Assembly (NCBI GenBank): GCA_002425245.1
Contig: DILW01000164.1
Coordinates: forward strand, 1-35,164
Direction: 5' to 3'
Origin: Betaproteobacteria bacterium UBA5582
GTDB taxonomy: Bacteria; Pseudomonadota; Gammaproteobacteria; Burkholderiales; Rhodocyclaceae
DNA: 35,164 nucleotides
Positions 17,200 through 24,651 of the stretch are shown piece by piece; within the stretch, counting starts at the first letter, position 1, and each line of letters opens with the position of its first letter. The position numbers were made by a program, and so were the translations under genes. The notes under the pieces were generated by a model. That model was given only the letters and a program-made list of their open reading frames with translations. It did no database searches and had not been told where the DNA came from.

Positions 17200-17783
17200 T
17201 TGTTGAGCTCCGCGACCAGGGGCAGAATCTTCTCACCGAGAACCTGCGGGCTGACCGGACCAGTGTGCTTCATCCGGATGATCCCGTTTTTGTCGATGAC
17301 ATAGGTTTCCGGGACGCCATAGACACCATAGTCGATACCAACCCGACCATCGATGTCCATCACGGTCAGCAGATAAGGATCGCCATGCGCCTGCAACCAG
17401 CCGTTGGCGCGCTCCAGGGCAAGGGGAACCTCCTGCTCGGCGGGGACGCGGCGCATGTCGATGGCGCCATCGCCACGCAACTCCTTGTAGTTCAAGCCGA
17501 CCACCGGAGTACCGCTGCCGCGCCGGGAAAACTCGACCAATACCGGATGCTCCTCACGGCAGGAAACACACCAGGAAGCCCACACATTGAGCAGCCAGAC
17601 CTTGCCCTTCATGTCTTCCGGGCCCATGGTCTGTCCGGGCTGGTTGAGGACGGCCAAGCGGAAGGCCGGTGCCGGCTTGCCGACCAGCGGCGAAGGCACG
17701 TCGCGGGGGTTCAGGTTGAGCCCGACAGCGAGCAAGACGACCAGTGCCGCGAAGGCACCGAGTATCCAGTAGTAGCGATTCAT
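17196..17783 (-). CDS. ccmG: Thiol:disulfide interchange protein CcmG/DsbE
   Basis: A 195-residue membrane-anchored thioredoxin-fold protein. The N-terminal helix (about residues 5-23) is followed by the periplasmic domain with active site WASWCVSCREEHP (Cys72 and Cys75) and the GVYGVPETYVIDKNG cis-proline region near 150. It keeps the apocytochrome cysteines reduced for heme attachment, receiving electrons from CcdA/DsbD (not in the window). I chose the ATG at 17783 because it overlaps the ccmF stop (ATGA) and gives the family length; an upstream ATG would add a non-homologous basic stretch lying inside ccmF. Confidence 0.94.
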   Translation of the reverse strand: MNRYYWILGAFAALVVLLAVGLNLNPRDVPSPLVGKPAPAFRLAVLNQPGQTMGPEDMKGKVWLLNVWASWCVSCREEHPVLVEFSRRGSGTPVVGLNYKELRGDGAIDMRRVPAEQEVPLALERANGWLQAHGDPYLLTVMDIDGRVGIDYGVYGVPETYVIDKNGIIRMKHTGPVSPQVLGEKILPLVAELNK

Positions 17784-19750
17784 GCCGGTGAGCCTCCCGA
17801 CTTGCGGCGATTGCGGTAACGACGGTCGAACATGGCGATTGCCGCCCCCAGGGCCATGATTACGCAACCACCCCAGATCCAGTCAACGAAGGGCTTGTAA
17901 TAAACGCGCACTGCCCATTCTCCCTGCGGCTGGTCGGGGTTGATCGGCTCGCCCAGGGAAACATAAACGTCGCGCCACAGGCCGGCGTCAATAGCGGCTT
18001 CGGTCATCGGCATGGTCGAGGAGAAATAGTTGCGCTTCTCCGGATCGAGCTTGCGCAGGAAGCGCCCATTCAGCGACAGGTCGAAATCCCCTTGCGCAGC
18101 CAGGTAGTTCGGGCCCTGGACCGAGCGCACGCCATTGAAAGTGAAGCTGTAGCCGCTGACCTCGACAGTCTGGCCGGGCGCCATCTTGAGATCTTTTTCC
18201 TCCTCATAGGAAGTCACCATGGTGACGCCGACGAGGAAGACGGCAACGCCGATATGCGCCAGGTGCATGCCGGTGAAACTGGCCGGCTGCGAGAACAGCG
18301 AAGCAAGCAAGCTGCGCTCGCCACGGGTCGCCATCGCCCGTTGCAGATAATTCAGTTTGGCGGTGAACACGATCCAGGCAGCAAGCAGGATACCGATCGC
18401 GGTCATGGTCTTCCACTGGCCGTAGATCAAGGGCAGTGCGATGGCGACCACCGCGGCCGCAGCCAGCGCCCAACGAACGGTGCGCAGGATTTCCGGAATC
18501 GAGGCTTGCTTCCAGCGGGCGAAGGGGGCCACGCCCATCAGGAAGAGTACCGGCAGCATCACCGGTACGAATACCGCATCGAAATACGGCGGCCCGACCG
18601 ATATCTTGCCCAGACCGAGGGCATCGACCAGCAGCGGGTAAAGCGTACCGAGCAGGACGGTGGCACAGGCGACGACGAGCAGGACGTTATTGGTCAGCAA
18701 CAGCGACTCCCGCGAGACCAGCCCGAACTTGCCACCGAGCCCTACCGTCGGCGCCCGCCAGGCAAAGAGGGCGAGCGAGGTACCAACCACGGCGACCAGG
18801 AAAATGAGGATGAAGATGCCGCGGGTCGGGTCGGTGGCGAAGGCGTGTACCGAGGTCAGCACGCCGGAACGAACCAGGAAGGTGCCGAGCAGCGACAGCG
18901 AGAAAGCGGAAATTGCCAGCAATACCGTCCAGTTTTTGAAGCTGCCGCGCTTTTCCGTCGCCGCCAGCGAGTGCATCAGGGCGGTACCGACCAGCCAGGG
19001 CATGAAGGAGGCGTTTTCGACCGGGTCCCAGAACCACCAACCGCCCCAGCCCAGTTCGTAATAGGCCCACCACGAGCCCATCGCAATGCCAAGCGTCAGA
19101 AAAGCCCAGGCCGCAGCGGTCCAGGGCCGCGACCAGCGTGCCCAGGCGGCGTCGAGCTTGCCGGAAAGGAGTGCAGCGATGGCGAAGGCGTAAGCCACCG
19201 AGAAGCCGACATACCCCATGTAGAGCAGCGGCGGGTGAATGATCAGGCCGGGATCCTGGAGCAAGGGGTTGAGGTCGCGCCCCTCGGCGACACCGGGAAG
19301 CAGGCGCTCGAAGGGGTTCGAAGTAAACAGGATGAACAGCAGGAAACCAAAGCAGACCAGACCGAGCGTACCCAGCACACGGGCCAGCATGCGTTCAGGC
19401 AATTGCCGCGAGAAGATGCGCACGGCGAGGGCCCACCAGGACATCATCAGCATCCACAGCAACAGGGAACCCTCGTGTCCGCCCCAGACGGCCGACATGC
19501 GGTACTCGATGGGCAACAGCGAGTTGGAATGCTGGGCAACATAGACCACGGAGAAATCGTTGGCAACGAAGGCCCAGGTCAGGCAGAGGAAGGAAAATGT
19601 GACCAGCAGCGCAAAGGCATCGGTGGCCGGTCTGGCCAGGGCCATCCAGGCCAGTCGCCCGGTATGAGCACCGATCAGGGGCAAGGTACCGAGCAGCAGG
19701 GCAACGATGGCGGAAAAGATCAGGGCGAAATGGCCGAGTTCGGGAATCAT
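17780..19750 (-). CDS. ccmF: Cytochrome c heme lyase subunit CcmF
   Basis: A 656-residue integral membrane protein of typical CcmF length with about 14-15 membrane segments. The tryptophan-rich periplasmic heme-handling motif WGGWWFWDPVENASFMPW lies near residues 234-251 and is the family signature. Further conserved regions are HPPLLYMGYVGFS near 172-184 and a large periplasmic domain toward the C-terminus (about 505-620). CcmF takes heme from CcmE and ligates it to the apocytochrome. The stop overlaps ccmG, and the start lies 2 bp after the ccmE stop. Confidence 0.96.
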   Translation of the reverse strand: MIPELGHFALIFSAIVALLLGTLPLIGAHTGRLAWMALARPATDAFALLVTFSFLCLTWAFVANDFSVVYVAQHSNSLLPIEYRMSAVWGGHEGSLLLWMLMMSWWALAVRIFSRQLPERMLARVLGTLGLVCFGFLLFILFTSNPFERLLPGVAEGRDLNPLLQDPGLIIHPPLLYMGYVGFSVAYAFAIAALLSGKLDAAWARWSRPWTAAAWAFLTLGIAMGSWWAYYELGWGGWWFWDPVENASFMPWLVGTALMHSLAATEKRGSFKNWTVLLAISAFSLSLLGTFLVRSGVLTSVHAFATDPTRGIFILIFLVAVVGTSLALFAWRAPTVGLGGKFGLVSRESLLLTNNVLLVVACATVLLGTLYPLLVDALGLGKISVGPPYFDAVFVPVMLPVLFLMGVAPFARWKQASIPEILRTVRWALAAAAVVAIALPLIYGQWKTMTAIGILLAAWIVFTAKLNYLQRAMATRGERSLLASLFSQPASFTGMHLAHIGVAVFLVGVTMVTSYEEEKDLKMAPGQTVEVSGYSFTFNGVRSVQGPNYLAAQGDFDLSLNGRFLRKLDPEKRNYFSSTMPMTEAAIDAGLWRDVYVSLGEPINPDQPQGEWAVRVYYKPFVDWIWGGCVIMALGAAIAMFDRRYRNRRKSGGSPA

Positions 19751-19752
19751 GC

Positions 19753-20241
19753 TCAGTAGCTCGCTTTCGGTTGCGCTGCCTTGGCAGCTTCTTGCTCGGC
19801 CTGACGCTGCACGCCGCGGGCGTGAGCATCCTCAAGTGCCTTGGCCGCCTCTGGCGGCATGTAGTTCTCGTCGTGTTTAGCCAGGACTTCCTGGGCCTTG
19901 AACGTGCCATCCGGCAACAGGCGGCCCTGGGCGACTGCCCCCTTTCCTTCCGAAAACAGGTCGGGAAGGATGCCGACGTAGTCGACGGTGATGTCTTTTT
20001 CGGTATCGGTAATGATGAAGCGGATGGTGACGCCGTCGGCCTGTCGCTGGATGCTGCCCTCCTTGACCAGGCCACCGATGCGGAACAGCTTGTCAGCCGG
20101 CGCCTTGCCTTGGGCAACATCGGTCGGCGATATGTAAAGGGCGATGTTGCTGTTCAATGCGTTGAGCACCAGCGCGGCAATGATGCCGATGAGTGCGACG
20201 GCGCCGCCGATCAGCGCCAGCTTCTTGTGACGGGATTTCAT
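19753..20241 (-). CDS. ccmE: Periplasmic heme chaperone CcmE
   Basis: A 162-residue protein anchored by an N-terminal helix (about residues 8-28), with an OB-fold periplasmic domain. The heme-binding signature is present as LAKHDENYMPPE: His123 forms the covalent heme bond and Tyr127 is the axial ligand. It accepts heme from CcmC and carries it to CcmF. The C-terminal tail is charged and Ala-rich, as in other members. It overlaps ccmD by ATGA. Confidence 0.95.
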   Translation of the reverse strand: MKSRHKKLALIGGAVALIGIIAALVLNALNSNIALYISPTDVAQGKAPADKLFRIGGLVKEGSIQRQADGVTIRFIITDTEKDITVDYVGILPDLFSEGKGAVAQGRLLPDGTFKAQEVLAKHDENYMPPEAAKALEDAHARGVQRQAEQEAAKAAQPKASY

Positions 20242-20426
20242 GCTTCGGTACTCCGGGATTCGGCGCGCAACTGGCGCTTGAGACGGGCAATGGTGGTCTT
20301 GCGATTGCGCGCAACGGCAATCGGTTCCAGCACCATGATCAAGGTGGTGACACCAAAGGAGCCCCAGACGTAAAGCCCGTAGCCGCCCATGGCGAGGAAA
20401 TCCGAAAAACTGTTCCAGTAGATCAT
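20238..20426 (-). CDS. ccmD: Heme exporter protein CcmD
   Basis: A 62-residue small membrane protein with one transmembrane helix (about residues 16-36, YVWGSFGVTTLIMVLEPIAV) and a basic cytoplasmic tail (ARLKRQLRAE). CcmD helps release holo-CcmE from the CcmABC complex. The ATG at 20426, preceded by GGAGACTCCCA on the minus strand, overlaps the ccmC stop as ATGA. A longer reading starting inside ccmC is not needed. Small size and weak conservation mean the call leans on position between ccmC and ccmE. Confidence 0.9.
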   Translation of the reverse strand: MIYWNSFSDFLAMGGYGLYVWGSFGVTTLIMVLEPIAVARNRKTTIARLKRQLRAESRSTEA

Positions 20427-21169
20427 TGGGAGTCTCCTGCCAGTTCCTGTCTGACCCAATCCGTATGGCGCTCGCGCTCGAGCATGATGGTGCGCACCCG
20501 GGCCAGGGCGATGGCGATCGAATACATCCAGAAGGCCAGTGCCATCAGCAACATGCCCCAGAGCATGATTTCAGCCATCGACGATTTGGTCAGATTGACG
20601 CTGGAACCTTGGTGCAGCGTGTTCCACCACTTTACCGAGAAATAAATGATCGGAATGTTGACCACGCCAACCAGCAGCAGGATGCCACCGGCCTTGTCGC
20701 CGCGGCGCGGATCATCGATGGCGGCGACCAGGGCCATGTAGCCGATGTAGAGGAAGAGCAGGATCAACTCGGAAGTCAGCCGGGCATCCCAGACCCACCA
20801 GGTCCCCCACATCGGCTTGCCCCACAGGGCGCCGGTCCACAGCGAGAGGAAAGCCATCAGCGCACCGGTCGGCGCCAGCGCCCGGGCCATCATTCCCGAC
20901 AGGCGGGTGTTGAAGGCCAGGCCAATGGCGGCCCAGAAAGCCATCACCAGGTAGATGAACATGCTCATCCACGAAGTCGGAACGTGGACAAAAATGATTC
21001 GGTAACCTTCGCCCTGCTGGAAATCGGTCGGCGCGACCAGCATGCCGATATACAGACCGGCCAGGCCGAACAGGATGCCGGCGGCGACAAACCAGGGGAT
21101 CATCTTGCCGGCCAGGGGGTAGAAGGTGGCCGGAGCAGCGAAGCGGTAGAGATTGAAACGGTCGTTCAT
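20423..21169 (-). CDS. ccmC: Heme-handling permease CcmC
   Basis: A 248-residue protein with six predicted membrane helices. The tryptophan-rich motif WGTWWVWDARLTSELILL near residues 119-136 is the CcmC signature. CcmC binds heme at the periplasmic face, between two histidines, and attaches it to CcmE. Length is normal. It overlaps ccmB and ccmD by ATGA at each end, showing tight translational coupling in the operon. Confidence 0.95.
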   Translation of the reverse strand: MNDRFNLYRFAAPATFYPLAGKMIPWFVAAGILFGLAGLYIGMLVAPTDFQQGEGYRIIFVHVPTSWMSMFIYLVMAFWAAIGLAFNTRLSGMMARALAPTGALMAFLSLWTGALWGKPMWGTWWVWDARLTSELILLFLYIGYMALVAAIDDPRRGDKAGGILLLVGVVNIPIIYFSVKWWNTLHQGSSVNLTKSSMAEIMLWGMLLMALAFWMYSIAIALARVRTIMLERERHTDWVRQELAGDSQ

Positions 21170-21834
21170 TCGAGGGCGATCTTCAGGGCCGCAGCCGACG
21201 CCCAGGGGGCAAAACCGATTGCAGCGATGGTCATTGCAGCGAGCAGTGATAGATGTCCTTCCCCCCCGAGACCGGACACCGTCGCGTCAACTGCGCCAGC
21301 GCCGAATATTAGCACTGGAATGTAGAGGGGGAGAACAAGTAGCGACAAAAGAATCCCGCCACCGCGCAGCCCCAGGGTCAGCGCCGCGCCGATCGCACCG
21401 ATGCCGGACAAGGCCGGGGTACCGATCAAGATGGCGCCGGTTAACACCAGCAGGGCATCGGTCGACAAATCGAACTGAATGCCAAGCACGGGGGTGATCA
21501 GTGCCAGCGGCAGACCGGAAACCAGCCAGTGAGCAATCACTTTTCCGGTAACAACCAGCCCAAGGGGATGCGGCGCAAGCGCCAGCTGTTCGAGCGTACC
21601 GTCGCGATAGTCGTCGGCGAACAGGCGGGGCAGCGAGAGCATCGTGGCCAGGAGTGCGGCAACCCACAGGATACCGGGTGCCAGCTGACGCAACAGGTCG
21701 ACTTCCGGACCGATACCGAGCGGGAACAGGCTGACGACAATGACGAAAAAGAACAACGCGGAAACGATGTCGGCCTGGCGGCGCATGGCCAGTTTCAGGT
21801 CGCGGGCGATCACGGAGAAAACGATGTTGGGCAT
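21166..21834 (-). CDS. ccmB: Heme exporter ABC permease CcmB
   Basis: A 222-residue protein with six predicted membrane helices and the typical CcmB opening (VIARDLKLAMRRQADIVSALFFF, near residues 8-30). It also shows the LFADDYRDGTLEQLALAPHPL segment near residue 70, which faces the ATPase. With CcmA and CcmC it forms the ABC complex that frees heme-loaded CcmE. It begins 9 bp after the ccmA stop. Confidence 0.94.
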   Translation of the reverse strand: MPNIVFSVIARDLKLAMRRQADIVSALFFFVIVVSLFPLGIGPEVDLLRQLAPGILWVAALLATMLSLPRLFADDYRDGTLEQLALAPHPLGLVVTGKVIAHWLVSGLPLALITPVLGIQFDLSTDALLVLTGAILIGTPALSGIGAIGAALTLGLRGGGILLSLLVLPLYIPVLIFGAGAVDATVSGLGGEGHLSLLAAMTIAAIGFAPWASAAALKIALE

Positions 21835-21843
21835 GGAGCGTCC

Positions 21844-22458
21844 TCAGCCGATGCGCAGTTCGCGCACGGTGCCAGCGGGAATGGCAACCAGCTGATGCGT
21901 GGTCATCACGGCCATGCCGCCACGCTGCAAGTGACCGGAAATGATGCCGGCCAGCCAGTCGACGGCGGCGACATCGAGGGCAACGAAGGGTTCGTCGAGA
22001 ATCCATAATGGCCGCCGGTCGATCACCAGACGGGCCAGTGCGACCCGGCGTTTCTGGCCCTGCGACAGATATTTGCAGGCCAGGTCCTCGCGCCCGGCAA
22101 GGCCGACCTGTTCGAGCGCATCGATGGCGTCATCCACGGACAAGGCCTCACCGGCCAGGCGGGCAGCAGCAAGAAGATTTTCGAGTGGAGTCAACTCTTC
22201 CTTGATGGCATTCAGGTGGCCGAGGTAACAGAGGGCAGCGTGATAGTCGTCGGCCTGCCGGCGGATCGGTTTGCCGTGCCAGCGGATTTCACCGGTTTCC
22301 GGGGGCAACAGACCGATCAACATGCGCAGCAGGCTGGTCTTTCCTGCACCGTTACGGCCCTGCAGATAGAGTAACTCTCCAGCATCGAGCTTGAAGCCGA
22401 GGCCTGAAAAAAGACGGCGCTCGCCGCGCACGCATTCCAGATTGTCAGCTTCCAGCAT
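21844..22458 (-). CDS. ccmA: Heme exporter ABC ATPase CcmA
   Basis: A 204-residue ABC ATPase. Walker A is GRNGAGKT (residues 34-41), the signature appears as YLSQGQKRRVALARL (about 130-144), and Walker B is PLWILDEPF. The short length is typical for CcmA. ATP hydrolysis drives release of holo-CcmE from CcmCD. It is the first gene of the nine-gene ccm operon; the only terminator upstream belongs to the peroxidase gene, so the ccm promoter should lie within 22459-22535, where CATAAT (complement of 22485-22490) is a possible -10. Confidence 0.94.
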   Translation of the reverse strand: MLEADNLECVRGERRLFSGLGFKLDAGELLYLQGRNGAGKTSLLRMLIGLLPPETGEIRWHGKPIRRQADDYHAALCYLGHLNAIKEELTPLENLLAAARLAGEALSVDDAIDALEQVGLAGREDLACKYLSQGQKRRVALARLVIDRRPLWILDEPFVALDVAAVDWLAGIISGHLQRGGMAVMTTHQLVAIPAGTVRELRIG

Positions 22459-22531
22459 GTTGAATACCCTGAAAAATCAGGTGCAGATTATGGACGCGCA
22501 AGTGTACCGACAGATTGAGGTGAATCAAACA

Positions 22532-22563
22532 GGAAAAAAAGGGGGCCGAAGCCCCCAAAAAAA
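22532..22563 (-). terminator. Rho-independent terminator after the cytochrome c peroxidase gene
   Basis: On the minus strand, GGGGGC-TTCG-GCCCCC (22556-22541) is followed by seven Ts (22540-22534). The stem is preceded by a T-run as well, so it could work in both directions. It separates the peroxidase transcript from the ccm operon. Confidence 0.95.
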
Positions 22564-22583
22564 GAGAGGTGGAAAGTGACCGC

Positions 22584-23582
22584 TTACTTGAACGGCGTCG
22601 GCCGTGGAGTTGCGTCCGAAGACGGCGGCAGGATAGGCAGCGTGAAAGTCGGCTGATCACCGGTCAGGGTCTTCAGGAAGGCGACGATCTTGGCGTTTTC
22701 TTCCTTGGTAAACTTGCGACCCAGTTGCAGGCGGCCCATCACGTCGACCGCTTCGGTCAGCGTATTGGCGGCACCATCATGGAAGTACGGATAGGTGAGT
22801 TCGACGTTGCGCAGGGTCGGCACCTTGAAGTTGAAGCGGTCTTCATCCTTGCCGGTGACGGCGGCACGGCCGTCAGGCATGTTGCCCTTGTACGGCTCAA
22901 CGATGCCCATCTTCTGGAATGAATTGCCGCCGACGGCTTCGCCATTGTGACAGGCGACGCAGCCACTATCCTTGAACAGCGCGTAACCTTCCTGTTCCTG
23001 CTTGGTCAGGGCATCCTTCTTGCCGAGCAGCCACTGGTCGAAGCGGGAATTCGGGGTGACCAGGGTCTTCTCGAATTCGGCGATGGCGGTGGTCACCTGG
23101 TCGATATCGATCTTGTCCTTGCCGAAGACCATCTTGAACTCGCGGACGTAGGCAGGAATCGATTCGAGGACGTTGATCGCCAGGGTATGCGTGAAGGCCA
23201 TTTCACCCGGGTTGGCAATCGGACCGCCGGCCTGGGCCTTGAGGTCGGCAGCACGGCCATCCCAGAACTGGGCCAGGTTGAGGCTGGAATTGAGCACGGT
23301 CGGCGCGTTGATCGGGCCTTGCTGCCACTTGTCGCCGACTGAGGTCGGGATGTTGTCGGTACCGCCCATCGACAGGTTGTGACAGGTGTTGCAGGACATG
23401 ATCCCGGACTTGGACAGGCGCGGATCAAAATACAGCTTCTTGCCCAGCTCGACCATGCCGATATTGATGCTGGCCGGCGGCTTGATCGGCTGGATCGGTT
23501 CGCCGGCGGCAGCAACGGCTGCGGTGTGAATGGCGAATCCGGATACCAGGGCGACAGCGGTCGCCAGAACGGTACGTTTCAT
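22584..23582 (-). CDS. ccpA: Di-heme cytochrome c peroxidase (CcpA/MauG family)
   Basis: A 332-residue periplasmic peroxidase with a signal peptide (about residues 1-26) and two heme-binding sites, SCNTCHN (near residue 67) and CVACHNG (near 210). This is the bacterial CCP pattern that reduces hydrogen peroxide to water with electrons from cytochrome c. QFWDGRA and YFHDGA, and the methionine in AVDVMGRLQLG that ligates the electron-transfer heme, are conserved. Unusually, the distal histidine of the classical peroxidatic heme (SVGHGW in Pseudomonas) is Asp (SVGDKW). Two adjacent ATGs occur; the second (23582) has better spacing from GAGGGAG. It is divergent from oxyR, with operators between them, and its hemes would be attached by the adjacent Ccm system. 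Confidence 0.94.
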   Translation of the reverse strand: MKRTVLATAVALVSGFAIHTAAVAAAGEPIQPIKPPASINIGMVELGKKLYFDPRLSKSGIMSCNTCHNLSMGGTDNIPTSVGDKWQQGPINAPTVLNSSLNLAQFWDGRAADLKAQAGGPIANPGEMAFTHTLAINVLESIPAYVREFKMVFGKDKIDIDQVTTAIAEFEKTLVTPNSRFDQWLLGKKDALTKQEQEGYALFKDSGCVACHNGEAVGGNSFQKMGIVEPYKGNMPDGRAAVTGKDEDRFNFKVPTLRNVELTYPYFHDGAANTLTEAVDVMGRLQLGRKFTKEENAKIVAFLKTLTGDQPTFTLPILPPSSDATPRPTPFK

Positions 23583-23645
23583 CATGTTTCTCCCTCGTTG
23601 ATAAAAGTATGTTTCTGCATTTTGTGCCGATCGAATTTGTTAAAG

Positions 23646-23659
23646 TTGACACAAGTCAA
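23646..23659. promoter_or_regulatory. FNR/Anr-like site upstream of the peroxidase gene
   Basis: TTGAC-ACAA-GTCAA is a perfect inverted repeat matching the FNR-family layout TTGAT-N4-ATCAA except for one symmetric base per arm. Its centre is 70 bp from the ccpA ATG. A weak -10 (CAAAAT, complement of 23618-23623) lies 32 bp away, the distance expected for class II activation. CCP genes in Pseudomonas are known Anr targets. Confidence 0.5.
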
Positions 23660-23667
23660 TGTTTTTA

Positions 23668-23704
23668 ATGGATTTAAACTATAGAGACCATAGGAACTCC
23701 CTAT
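23668..23704 (+). promoter_or_regulatory. OxyR operator between ccpA and oxyR
   Basis: Four tetranucleotides are spaced exactly 7 bp apart: ATGG (23668), CTAT (23679), ATAG (23690) and CTAT (23701). The OxyR consensus is ATAG-N7-CTAT-N7-ATAG-N7-CTAT, so only one base differs. The downstream half also forms the longer repeat ACCATAGG-AACT-CCCTATGGT, with one extra C before the second arm. It is 42 bp before the oxyR ATG and 86 bp from ccpA, suited to autoregulation and divergent activation. Confidence 0.85.
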
Positions 23705-23745
23705 GGTGCATGCGGGTATGATCCCGCTGGAAAGGAGTGCCGCCC

Positions 23746-24651
23746 ATGACCTTGACCGAGTTGCGCTATATCGTTGCGCTTGCCCAGGAAAGGAACTTCA
23801 GCCGCGCCGCCGAACGCTGTTCGGTGAGTCAGCCCACCCTCAGCGTCGCCATCGCCCGTCTGGAAGATGAACTGGGTGTGCAGTTGTTCGAGCGCGGCAA
23901 GGGCTTCGTCAGCCCCAGCCTGGTCGGCGCCCGGGTGGTCGAACAGGCGCAGACTGCGCTGGTCGAGGCCGAAAAGGTTCGCCAGATTGCCCAGCGGGGA
24001 CGCGATCAACTGGAAGGGATGCTGCGCCTGGGCGTGATCCACACCATCGGCCCCTACCTGCTGCCCCAGCTGATTCATTCGCTGAAGGCGGTGGCACCGA
24101 ACATGCCGCTGGTGATCGAAGAGAACATGACTGCCAACCTGGCCGAGATGCTGCGCGAAAACGACATCGACGTTGCCATTCTTGCCCTGCCCTTCGATTC
24201 ACCCGGCGTGCTCACACGGCCGCTGTACGACGAAGTGTTCAAGGTCATCGTGCCGCGCGGCCATCCCTGGGAAAGGCGCGCCGCCATTGCCCCGGAAGAG
24301 GTCGCTGGCGATGAAATCCTGCTGCTCAAGGCCGGCAATTGCTTTCGCGACCAGGTGCTGGGGGCCTGCCCGCAGGTCAGCAGCCCGGAGACCGATGTCC
24401 GCCTTGGACATTCCATCGGCACCATCCGCTGCATGGTTGCCTCGGGGCTGGGCGTCTCGGTATTGCCCGACGGAGCCCTGCAGCACCCTTACAGCAACGA
24501 CATGATCAGCGTCATTCCGTTCACCCCGCCCGAGCCGTCACGGCGGGTCGCCCTGGCCTGGCGCAGTTGTTTCGTCCGCCCCAAGGCCATCGACGCCCTG
24601 CTGGCCGCGGTACGCAGCCTGAGTTCGCCCGCCTACCGCCTGCTCGTCTGA
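23746..24651 (+). CDS. oxyR: Hydrogen peroxide-sensing LysR-type regulator OxyR
   Basis: A 301-residue LysR-family activator. The N-terminal winged helix (about residues 3-60; FSRAAERCSVSQPTLSVAIARLEDELG) is followed by an effector domain. Within it, KAGNCFRDQVLGACPQ puts cysteines at 199 and 208, the same positions as the peroxide-sensing disulfide pair of E. coli OxyR. Intramolecular disulfide formation would activate it. The start is set by AAGGAG at 23732-23737. It is divergent from the peroxidase gene with an OxyR box between, which supports the function directly. Its last 19 bp overlap the end of the convergent c-di-GMP gene. Confidence 0.94.
   Translation: MTLTELRYIVALAQERNFSRAAERCSVSQPTLSVAIARLEDELGVQLFERGKGFVSPSLVGARVVEQAQTALVEAEKVRQIAQRGRDQLEGMLRLGVIHTIGPYLLPQLIHSLKAVAPNMPLVIEENMTANLAEMLRENDIDVAILALPFDSPGVLTRPLYDEVFKVIVPRGHPWERRAAIAPEEVAGDEILLLKAGNCFRDQVLGACPQVSSPETDVRLGHSIGTIRCMVASGLGVSVLPDGALQHPYSNDMISVIPFTPPEPSRRVALAWRSCFVRPKAIDALLAAVRSLSSPAYRLLV

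Noticed and set aside
18092..19759. 555-codon plus-strand frame opposite ccmF
   Set aside because: Gln/Arg/Gly-rich translation without any fold signal; ccmF on the minus strand is clear.
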